This document shows positions 8,940-17,608 of a stretch of DNA of 64,000 nt, piece after piece. A program made the position numbers and the translations under genes. Numbering within the stretch: position 1 is the first letter of the stretch; every line of letters starts with the position of its first letter. Under the pieces are notes generated by a model. That model was not told the DNA's origin. It was given only the letters and a program-made list of their open reading frames with translations, and did no database searches. The stretch comes from Georgenia_A wangjunii (GTDB lineage Bacteria > Actinomycetota > Actinomycetes > Actinomycetales > Actinomycetaceae), in NCBI RefSeq assembly GCF_036421915.1, contig NZ_JAZGOM010000013.1, one strand, 5' to 3'.

Positions 8940-9922
8940 CGGACCACCTCCACGAAGAGCCCCTGCGAGCGCAGGTACGTCAGCGCGGTCGCGACCTGGT
9001 CCGCGGTGCCGGGGAGCTCGAGGCGGGTCCGCCCCGTCTGGGTGCCGCCGTGGATCGTCTCGATCGCGGCGCCGAGGATGGCGACGTCGAGCCCGTGCTC
9101 GCGCGCGAGGCGGGCGATGACCGGCTCGGACGACGTCTGCCGCGTGAACGTGATGTCGACGATCCGCGTGCCGCGCTCGGGGGGCAGCTCCCCGAGCTGG
9201 AAGAGCTCCGCGGCCAGCCGTGAGCCCGGCGTGGTGAGCAGCTGCTCCATCCCGCCGTGCTCGATGATGCGGCCGTCCTCCATGAGTGCGGCCGAGTCGC
9301 AGATCCGCTTGATGACGTCCATCTCGTGGGTGATGAGGAGGACGGTGAGCCCCAGCTCGCGGCTGAGCCGGCGGATGAGGTCGAGGACGGACCGGGTGGT
9401 CTCCGGGTCGAGCGCGGAGGTGGCCTCGTCGGAGAGGAGCACGTTGGGGCTGTCGGCGAGCGCGCGGGCGATGCCGACCCGCTGCTTCTGGCCGCCGGAG
9501 AGCTGGGCGGGGTAGGCCCCGGCTCGGTCGGACAGGCCGACGAGGTCGAGGATCTCCGCGGCGCGGGCGCGGCGGTCGGCGCGACCGACGCCGGCGATCT
9601 CGAGGGCCAGCTCGACGTTGCCGAGGGCGGTGCGCGAGCTGAGGAGGTTGAAGTGCTGGAAGATCATGCCGGCGCTGCGGCGGGCCTCGCGCAGCTCACG
9701 GCCGCGCAGGTCGGAGATCGTGCGGCCATCGACGGTGACGGTGCCGGAGTCCGGCATCTCGAGCGCGTTGACCGCGCGGATGAGGGTCGACTTGCCCGCA
9801 CCGGACTGGCCGACGATCCCGAAGATCTCGCCCGGCTCGACGTGGAGGGTCACATCGTCGAGCGCATGGACCTCGCCCTTGGGCGTGCGGAAGACCTTCG
9901 AGACGTCGACAAGGTCGATCAA
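8936..9922 (-). CDS. metN: Methionine-type ABC transporter ATP-binding protein with NIL domain
   Basis: 328 residues. Walker A GQSGAGKST, Q-loop QHFNLLSSRT, signature LSGGQKQRVGIARAL, Walker B VLLSDEATSALD, H-loop LLITHEMDV. The last 75 residues (RLELPGTADQVATALTYLRSQG) form the NIL regulatory domain that in MetN binds methionine and inhibits import. Start is TTG 9922, six bases after GAGGAG. The 153 bp upstream contain no SAM riboswitch I can recognise. Confidence 0.92.
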   Translation of the reverse strand: MIDLVDVSKVFRTPKGEVHALDDVTLHVEPGEIFGIVGQSGAGKSTLIRAVNALEMPDSGTVTVDGRTISDLRGRELREARRSAGMIFQHFNLLSSRTALGNVELALEIAGVGRADRRARAAEILDLVGLSDRAGAYPAQLSGGQKQRVGIARALADSPNVLLSDEATSALDPETTRSVLDLIRRLSRELGLTVLLITHEMDVIKRICDSAALMEDGRIIEHGGMEQLLTTPGSRLAAELFQLGELPPERGTRIVDITFTRQTSSEPVIARLAREHGLDVAILGAAIETIHGGTQTGRTRLELPGTADQVATALTYLRSQGLFVEVVR

Positions 9923-10075
9923 GAGGGTCTCCTCGGGTTGGCGGGCACGAGCCAGGCCCGGGCGTGCGCGACGCTCGTCCGCGCAAGCCTCGCCAGGGCG
10001 ACGGGTTGTTGTCCAGCGACAGAGACGGCAATCTCACATATCGGACGTCGAGCTGCGCGACCCGGTTCCGGTGCG

Positions 10076-11296
10076 TCACCCGCGGAGGCGGGCCAGGCAC
10101 CCTGCCGCGCGGTCCAGGACGGCGTCCTGCTTGACGAAGGTGAAGCGCACCCACGAGCGCAGCGCCTCCGCCGTCGGGGAGCCGGCAGCGCAGAACGCCG
10201 TGACGGGGATCCCCACGACGCCGGCGAGCTCGGGCAGCCGCCGGCACAGGTCGACGGCGTCGGGGAAGCCGAGCGGCCCGGCGTCCGCGACGACGAAGTA
10301 TGTCCCGGCGGGGCGGACGGTGCCGAAGCCCGCTCCGTCGAGCGCCCCGAGGAGCAGGTCCCGGCGGGACTGGAGCGTGGCCGCGAGCCCGGACACGTAC
10401 TCCCCCGTACGGCCGTCCTCGTCGGTGAGCGCCGCGGCGACGGCGTGCTGGAACGGCCCCGAGGCGACGTAGGTGAGGAACTGCTTGACGGTGCGGACGG
10501 CGGTGACGAGCTCGGCCGGGCCGTGCACCCAGCCGACCTTCCAGCCCGTGAAGGACAGCGACTTCCCGGCGGAGGAGATCGTCAGCGTGCGCCCCGCAGC
10601 GGCGGGCAGGGTGGCGAGCGGGACGTGCCGGACGCCGTCGTAGGTGAGGTGCTCGTACACCTCGTCGGTGACGAGAACGGCGTCCCGGGCGGCGGCGAGC
10701 TCGGCCAGGAGGGTGAGCTCGGCCGTGGTGAGCACCGTGCCGGTCGGGTTGTGCGGGGTGTTGACGAGGACGAGGCGGGTGCGGCCGGAGAAGGCCGCGC
10801 GCACGTCGTCGGGGTCGAGGTGGAAGCCGTCCGGCCCGGGACGCAGCGCGATGGTGCGGTGGGTGGCGCCGGCCATGGCGATCGCGGCGGCGTAGGAGTC
10901 GTAGTACGGCTCGAGGGTGAGGACCTCGTCCCCCGGGCCGGCGAGGGCGAGGATCGTCGCGGCGAGCGCCTCGGTGGCCCCGGCGGTGACGAGCACGTCG
11001 GTGCCCGGGTCGACGGCGAGGCCGTAGTGGCGGCCCTGGTGGGCGGCGACCGCCTCGCGCAGCTCGGGGATGCCGCCGCCCGGCGGGTACTGGTTGTGGC
11101 CGGCGCGGATGGCGGCGACGGCGGCGTCCTTGAGGTGCTCGGGGCCGTCGACGTCCGGGAACCCCTGGCCGAGGTTGACGGCGCCCGTCCGGGCGGCGAG
11201 CTCGGACATCTCGGCGAAGATCGTCGGCGCGACGGCGCCGGACGGGGCGAGCAGGCCGGTCGCGCGGGCGACATCGATCCAGCGGTCACTGCGCAT
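10076..11296 (-). CDS. Class I pyridoxal-phosphate aminotransferase
   Basis: 406 residues from ATG 11296 (GGGAGG nine bases upstream; an ATG at 11305 would abut the site). Fold-type I features: NLGQGFPD near the N-terminus, NPHNPTG equivalent NTPHNPTG, PLP lysine in SSAGKSLSFTGWKVGW, and phosphate Arg in WVRFTFVKQD. The family includes N-succinyl-diaminopimelate aminotransferase (DapC), kynurenine and glutamine transaminase K-type enzymes. A DapC role would fit with lysC-asd 2.5 kb away but is not proven by sequence. Confidence 0.87.
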   Translation of the reverse strand: MRSDRWIDVARATGLLAPSGAVAPTIFAEMSELAARTGAVNLGQGFPDVDGPEHLKDAAVAAIRAGHNQYPPGGGIPELREAVAAHQGRHYGLAVDPGTDVLVTAGATEALAATILALAGPGDEVLTLEPYYDSYAAAIAMAGATHRTIALRPGPDGFHLDPDDVRAAFSGRTRLVLVNTPHNPTGTVLTTAELTLLAELAAARDAVLVTDEVYEHLTYDGVRHVPLATLPAAAGRTLTISSAGKSLSFTGWKVGWVHGPAELVTAVRTVKQFLTYVASGPFQHAVAAALTDEDGRTGEYVSGLAATLQSRRDLLLGALDGAGFGTVRPAGTYFVVADAGPLGFPDAVDLCRRLPELAGVVGIPVTAFCAAGSPTAEALRSWVRFTFVKQDAVLDRAAGCLARLRG

Positions 11297-11401
11297 GCGA
11301 CACATCCTCCCATCGGTGCGGCGTCGTGGACGGACCGTCCGCACCACGCCGTGCGAACCATCCTCCCGTCGTCTGCCGCCGCGGGCGCCGCGTTCGTGGC
11401 G

Positions 11402-12718
11402 TCACCTGCGCTCGGGGGTCTTCTCCTTCGCCCAGCTCTCCAGCCAGCCTCCCGCTGAGGGCAGCGGCTCGGGCCGGTCCAGCATGACGAGGCTGGTGAG
11501 GTCGAGGTTGTGGTGCTGACCGAAGGCGGCCAGCACCTCCGCACGGAAGCGCTCCGGGTGGTCACGGACCAGCAGCAGGATCCGGTCACGAGAGCCCTTC
11601 TCCCGCGCCTCCCCGACCAGCCATCCGCCCGAGTACTCCGCCTCGAAGCGACCGGACAGCCCGCCGTGCTCGCCCGGCTCCTCCATGATGACCAGCGGCG
11701 CGTGCCCTGGTGGACTGACGACGGTCACGTCGTCCAGCTCCGACGTGGCGTGCTGGCGGCGCCGTCGCAGCTCCGCCTCGTCCAGCGCGGAGGTGAGGGG
11801 GTAGGCGGTCCACTCCCGGATGCTCGCGAAGGAGCCGAGCGAGGTCTTGGAGAAGGGCGCGCGGAGCGCTACCTGGAGGAACTGCTCCTGCAACGCCGTC
11901 GCGGCGTCGACCCGCAGGCCTCGGCGGCGTCCGCGAAGGATCACGAGGTGGTCCTGCGCGAGGGCGCCGACCCGGGACAGCTCCCTGGCGCCGAGGGCCA
12001 GCACGAACCCGAGCAGCACGAGACCGGCGGCGACGAGGTAGACGTCCCGGGCGAAGTCGTCGTCGTAGGCCGGGAGCCAGAGGGCGAAGAGCACGGCTGC
12101 CCCGGCAGCGATCCAGAGGAGCACGGCCGGGACCTTGAGCCACCCGGCGAGCCCGGAGAACGGCTCGACGACGGGCAGCCCACGCGCCAGCTGACCTGGG
12201 CGCCGACCGGCCCAGCGGACCGCGTACCGCGCATCGGCCAGGGCGATGACGGGACGCATGAACGAGAGCAGCCAGCGGGCCAGCACCGCGGCTCCGAACG
12301 TGCCCACGATCGCGAGCACGACCGGACGCCCACCGTCACCCGTGACCTCTCCCAACGCCTCGAACGGGTCAGAGGCTGCGCCGTCCTCGCGAGAGGCGAC
12401 CATGCCGAGCACGAACGCCGCCACGACCGTCACGACGAAGATCGCGCTCAGGATCCAGAACAGCCGGGACAGCAGCGACGCGAGACGCTCGGCGCGGAGC
12501 CCGTCGGGGTGGTCGAGGCGCCGCGCCGCGAGGAACTCACGACCGTCCTGGACGCTCGCGCCTGTGCGGACCGGCCGGTTGGCGAGGAGCCCGTCGATGG
12601 CCGCGGTGCGGCTCGCCGCGCCCACCAGTCGGTCGACGTCCGTGGCACCGAGATACCGGCGGAGCCGGCCAGCAGCACGCCGCTGCTGGCGGTCGGACAT
12701 CTCGCTCACGACCCTCAT
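11402..12718 (-). CDS. Hypothetical membrane protein with four predicted TM segments
   Basis: 438 residues from ATG 12718 (GAAGGA seven bases upstream). Hydrophobic segments lie at about 86-110, 130-152, 197-216 and 225-246. The N-terminus is basic and cytosolic-like; the C-terminal 190 residues are soluble and include DDVTVVSPPGHAPLVIMEEPGE and a region about ligand-like FEAEYSGGWLVGEAR. I do not recognise a family. It lies between the aminotransferase and the lysC-asd terminator, on the same strand but with its own site, so probably monocistronic. Confidence 0.75.
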   Translation of the reverse strand: MRVVSEMSDRQQRRAAGRLRRYLGATDVDRLVGAASRTAAIDGLLANRPVRTGASVQDGREFLAARRLDHPDGLRAERLASLLSRLFWILSAIFVVTVVAAFVLGMVASREDGAASDPFEALGEVTGDGGRPVVLAIVGTFGAAVLARWLLSFMRPVIALADARYAVRWAGRRPGQLARGLPVVEPFSGLAGWLKVPAVLLWIAAGAAVLFALWLPAYDDDFARDVYLVAAGLVLLGFVLALGARELSRVGALAQDHLVILRGRRRGLRVDAATALQEQFLQVALRAPFSKTSLGSFASIREWTAYPLTSALDEAELRRRRQHATSELDDVTVVSPPGHAPLVIMEEPGEHGGLSGRFEAEYSGGWLVGEAREKGSRDRILLLVRDHPERFRAEVLAAFGQHHNLDLTSLVMLDRPEPLPSAGGWLESWAKEKTPERR

Positions 12719-12791
12719 ACGGATTCCTTCGCCGCCCGACCTGGTCGCTCGGCGCCGCGCACGGGGCCGAGCCTGGACATCGTGCGGCGGC

Positions 12792-12827
12792 GGGGACCGG
12801 CGCCCGCGCGGGCGGGCGCCGGTCCCC
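12792..12827 (-). terminator. Intrinsic-type hairpin after asd
   Basis: Perfect 16-bp stem (12792-12807 with 12812-12827), loop GCGG, 15 bp downstream of the asd stop. There is no U tract, as is common in high-GC actinobacteria. Confidence 0.75.
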
Positions 12828-12841
12828 GGGCGCCGACGCGA

Positions 12842-13908
12842 CTACGCGCGGACGAGCTTGGCGGCGAGGAGCTCGGCCACCTGGATGGCGTTGAGCGCCG
12901 CGCCCTTGCGCAGGTTGTCACCGCTGACGAAGAGCGCGAGCCCGCGCCCCTCCGGCACCGAGGCGTCCGTGCGGATGCGCCCGACGAAGCTCGGGTCCTT
13001 GCCGGCCGCGTGGAGCGGCGTCGGCACGTCGGCCAGCTCGACCCCCGGCGCGGCGGCGAGGAGCTCACGAGCCTGCTCAGGGCTGAGCGCCCGCTCGAAC
13101 TCGGCGTTGATCGAGAGCGCGTGGCCGGTGAAGACCGGCACCCGCACGCACGTCCCGGCGACGGCGAGGCCGGGCAGGTCGAGGATCTTGCGGGACTCGT
13201 TGCGGAGCTTCTGCTCCTCGTCGGTCTCACCCGAGCCGTCGTCGGCGTAGTTCCCGGCGAGCGCGATGACGTCGAACGCGATCGGCGCGACGTACGTCTG
13301 CGGTTCCGGGAGGGTGACAGCGGCGCCGTCGTGGACGAGCGCCGTCGTGTCCTGCTCGACCGCGGCACGCACCTGGGAGTCGAGCTCGCGGACCCCGGCC
13401 AGCCCCGAGCCCGAGACGGCCTGATAGGTCGAGACGATGAGCCGGCTCAGGCCTGCCGCGTCGTGGAGGACCTTGAGGACGGGCATGGCCGCCATCGTCG
13501 TGCAGTTGGGGTTGGCGACGATGCCCTTGGGGATCTCGTCGAGCGCCCCGGGGTTGACCTCGCTCACGACGAGCGGCACCTCGGGGTCCATCCGCCACGC
13601 GGAGGAGTTGTCGACGACGATGGCGCCGGCCTCGACGAAGCGCGGGGCGTGGCGGCGGGACGCCGAGCCCCCGGCGGAGAAGATGGCGATGTCGATGCCG
13701 GAGAGGTCCGCCGTCTCGACGTCCTCGACCGTGACCTCCTCGTCGCGCCACGGCAGGGTCGTGCCCGCCGAGCGCGCCGAGGAGAAGTAGCGCACCGACG
13801 CCGCGGGGAAGTCCCGCTCGACGAGCAGTCGGCGCATGACGGCGCCCACCTGCCCGGTCGCTCCGACCAGCGCGATGCGCAGGCCGGCCGCGTGCGTCTG
13901 CTGCTCAC

Positions 13909-13912
<4 letters not shown>
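12842..13912 (-). CDS. asd: Aspartate-semialdehyde dehydrogenase
   Basis: 356 residues. NADP-binding GATGQVGAVMRRLL at the N-terminus, active-site Cys C137 in ANPNCTTM, and the substrate motif YQAVSGSG. It reduces aspartyl phosphate to the semialdehyde, feeding lysine/DAP, threonine and methionine. Its ATG overlaps the lysC stop (ATGA), the classical lysC-asd arrangement of actinobacteria. Confidence 0.95.
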
Positions 13913-15186
<1,274 letters not shown>

Positions 15187-15306
15187 GACGAAACTCCCAG
15201 ACCGGTCGGGGCGTGCGCGGGACGCACGCAGGACGTCGAGAAGTGTAAGTCGTCTCAGATCGCGGGAACCGGCGTGTCCGTCACGTGACATGCCGCGCGG
15301 GTGTGC

Positions 15307-16143
15307 TCAGCCCAGCAACGTGGACAGGACGTCCCACCCCAGGCGCACGATGAGGGCGCCGACGACGAGGACGAAGATGACACGGACGAAGGCGCTGCCG
15401 CGCGAGACCGCCATGCGCGCCCCGACGTAGCCGCCGGCGAGGTTCGCGACCCCGACCATGAGGCCAAGCCCCCACAGCACCGCACCGTAGGGGATGAAGA
15501 AGATGAGTGCCCCGGCGTTCGTCGCGAAGTTGACGATCTTCGCGATCGCCGACGCCGGGAGGAACGCGTACCCGAGGACGCCGACGAGGCTGATGACGAG
15601 GAACGTCCCGGTGCCCGGGCCGAGGAGCCCGTCGTAGGCACCGATGACGACGCCGAGCCCGGCAGCCGCGCCGTGGTGGCGCCGGCCCGCCCACCGCAGG
15701 TCGGTCGTGCGTCCCACGCTCGGCCGCGCGATCGTCCACGCCGCCACCCCGAGGAGGACGACGAGGATGATCGGGGTGAAGAGCTCCTCCGGGATGCGTG
15801 AGGCAAGCGCGGCGCCGCCGACGGCGCCGAGGAGCGCCGTCACCGCCATCGGCGCCGCGGTGCGCAGGTCCGGCCCCACCCGCCGGTAGTACGTCACGGC
15901 GCTGACGGAGGTCCCCATGATCCCGGCGAGCTTGTTCGTCGCGAGCGCCTGGACCGGCGTGATGCCGGGGACGAGAAGGAGCGCGGGGAGCTGGATGAGG
16001 CCGCCCCCGCCGACGACGGCGTCGATCCAGCCGGCTGTGAAGCCGGCGAGGAGGAGGAGCACGACGGCGAGCACGTCGAGGTCGGGGGGCACGCGGACAT
16101 TTAACCGCGCCGGTGGGACCGGCTCGACCGTCGCGGTCACCAC
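15307..16143 (-). CDS. TauE/SafE (DUF81) family membrane exporter
   Basis: 278 residues if GTG 16143 is the start; the site is weak and GTGs at 16140 or near VRVPPDL are alternatives. Eight hydrophobic segments in two homologous halves, each with the family motif: GWIDAVVGGGGLIQLPALL and GAYDGLLGPGTGTFLVIS. The family moves sulfite, sulfoacetate or other organosulfur anions out of the cell. The substrate here is unknown. It is followed immediately upstream by the duplicated palindromic repeat. Confidence 0.87.
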   Translation of the reverse strand: MVTATVEPVPPARLNVRVPPDLDVLAVVLLLLAGFTAGWIDAVVGGGGLIQLPALLLVPGITPVQALATNKLAGIMGTSVSAVTYYRRVGPDLRTAAPMAVTALLGAVGGAALASRIPEELFTPIILVVLLGVAAWTIARPSVGRTTDLRWAGRRHHGAAAGLGVVIGAYDGLLGPGTGTFLVISLVGVLGYAFLPASAIAKIVNFATNAGALIFFIPYGAVLWGLGLMVGVANLAGGYVGARMAVSRGSAFVRVIFVLVVGALIVRLGWDVLSTLLG

Positions 16144-16151
16144 CCCCAGCG

Positions 16152-16388
16152 GTGAAACCGCACCGTCCTGGGTGAGACCGCACCTTTCGACCGCCCCTGG
16201 TACCGCAAAGGTGCGGTCTCACGGGAGGGCGGCAGCGCCGGGGACGCGCCGGCCGGCCCAGAGGCGCCCCGCGGTGCGGCGGAGGGGCCGTCTCGACCGC
16301 GGTCACGACGACCAGCGGTGAGACCGCACGTTCCTGGGTGAGACCGCACCTTCCGACCGCGCCCGAGCCCAGAAGGGTGCGGTCTCAC
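16152..16388. repeat. Duplicated palindromic intergenic element (two units, 166 bp apart)
   Basis: Each unit has two direct copies of GTGAGACCGCAC (16152 with one mismatch, 16172; 16318, 16338) and one inverted copy (16211; 16377), with identical internal spacing of 20 and 39 bp. In unit 1 the outer arms 16172-16187 and 16207-16222 form a perfect 16-bp inverted repeat with a 19-base loop; in unit 2, 16338-16350 pairs with 16376-16388. Flanks are also similar (CGACC..CGGTCAC..CAGCG). It lies downstream of DUF5063 and could act as a terminator, but the exact duplication suggests a mobile palindromic repeat. Confidence 0.8.
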
Positions 16389-16413
16389 GCGAGGGACGGC
16401 GGCGCCCGGCGGG

Positions 16414-17004
16414 TCAGCCCTCGGCGTGGAGCGCCTCGAACTCGGCGTCGGCGGCCACCTCGGCGTCCACGTCGAGGCGCAGGTGGGCCAGGATCGACAG
16501 GAGCGTGCGGAGGGCGGCCGCGGCCCGCTCGCCCCAGCTCGAGAGGTAGGAGAACTGCCACCACCACAGGGCCTCGATCTCGTGGCCGGCGCGGTGGTGC
16601 TGCAGGCCCCGGCTCAGCGCCGTGGCGATCTCGCCGAGGTCGGCCGACAACGAGCCGGTCACGGTCCGCGGCGCGAGGAGCGGGTCGGCCACCTCGCGGT
16701 ACTCGTCCACACCGTCGAGCGCGTTCGCCAGGCCCATTCGCAGGGCGTCGGCGTCGGGCTCGGCGCCGTCGTCGGGCTCGAAGCGTTCCTGCGGGACGAC
16801 GTCGACGATCGCGCCGAGGCGCGCCCCGGCGGCCGTGACGTCGGAGACGGCGAGGAGGAGGAGCGCGACGACGGCGTCCGGGTTCGCCCCGGCCGCGACC
16901 TCACGCAGGGTGGTGAGGAAGCGCTCGGACTCGGCGGCCATCGCGGCGGCGAGGACGCGGAGCTCCGCGGCCTCGTCGGCGGGCGCCGGCTCGTGCTCAG
17001 GCAT
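16414..17004 (-). CDS. DUF5063 domain protein
   Basis: 196 residues from ATG 17004; overlaps the recR end by 8 bp. Mostly helical, with conserved-looking W-rich patch ALWWWQFSYLSSWGERAAAALRTL split around residue 150. DUF5063 proteins are regularly found directly after recR in actinobacteria; function is unknown. Translational coupling to recR implies co-expression with the DNA-repair gene. Confidence 0.85.
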   Translation of the reverse strand: MPEHEPAPADEAAELRVLAAAMAAESERFLTTLREVAAGANPDAVVALLLLAVSDVTAAGARLGAIVDVVPQERFEPDDGAEPDADALRMGLANALDGVDEYREVADPLLAPRTVTGSLSADLGEIATALSRGLQHHRAGHEIEALWWWQFSYLSSWGERAAAALRTLLSILAHLRLDVDAEVAADAEFEALHAEG

Positions 17005-17596
17005 CGATCCGTCTCCGTCCCTCGAAGGCACGCCCGAGAGTGACCTCGTCGGCGTACTCCAGGTCTCCCCCGACCGGCAGGCCGGAGGCGAGGCGCGAGA
17101 CGGGGATGTCCATCCCGCGCAGCAGGCGGGCCAGGTAGGTGGCGGTGGCCTCGCCCTCGATGTTGGGGTCGGTGGCGAGGATGACCTCCTCGACGGCACC
17201 GTCGGCCAGGCGGGTCATGAGCTCGCGGATGCGCAGGTCGTCCGGCCCGACGCCGTCGATCGGGTTGATGGCGCCGCCGAGCACGTGGTACCTGCCGCGG
17301 AACTCCCGGGTGCGCTCGATCGCGACGACGTCCTTCGCCTCCTCGACGACGCACAGCACCGTGAGCGAGCGGCGCGGGTCGGCGCAGATCCGGCACTGCG
17401 GGCCCTCGGCGATGTTGCCGCACGTCTCGCAGAAGCGGACCCGCTCCTTGGCCTGGGTGAGGGCCTGGGCGAGCCGCGTGACGTCAGCGGCATCCGCGTT
17501 GAGGACGTGGAAGGCGATCCGTTGCGCGCTCTTGGGCCCGACGCCGGGAAGACGGCCGAGCTCGTCGATCAGGTCCTGGACTGCGCCTTCGTACAC
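16997..17596 (-). CDS. recR: Recombination protein RecR
   Basis: 199 residues, GTG start. HhH motif region LPGVGPKSAQRIAFH, four-Cys zinc finger (CETC, CRIC), Toprim domain (VVEEAKDVVAIE, ATDPNIEGEATATYL) and C-terminal Walker-B-like YADEVTLGRAFEGRR. With RecO/RecF it loads RecA at gaps. Full length for the family. It has its own leaderless-type promoter overlapping the dnaX stop. Confidence 0.96.
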   Translation of the reverse strand: MYEGAVQDLIDELGRLPGVGPKSAQRIAFHVLNADAADVTRLAQALTQAKERVRFCETCGNIAEGPQCRICADPRRSLTVLCVVEEAKDVVAIERTREFRGRYHVLGGAINPIDGVGPDDLRIRELMTRLADGAVEEVILATDPNIEGEATATYLARLLRGMDIPVSRLASGLPVGGDLEYADEVTLGRAFEGRRRIDA

Positions 17597-17602
17597 CCCG
17601 TC

Positions 17603-17608
17603 AGCCTA
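17603..17608 (-). promoter_or_regulatory. -10 box overlapping the dnaX stop codon (recR promoter)
   Basis: TAGGCT on the minus strand, six bases before GTG 17596. Its first three bases are the TAG stop of dnaX. Confidence 0.5.

Noticed and set aside
9923..10075. Possible SAM riboswitch before metN
   Set aside because: No SAM-I, SAM-II or SAM-IV core or expected helices recognised.
16144..16413. CRISPR-like array
   Set aside because: Copies are paired inverted repeats, too few and without spacers of uniform unique sequence.
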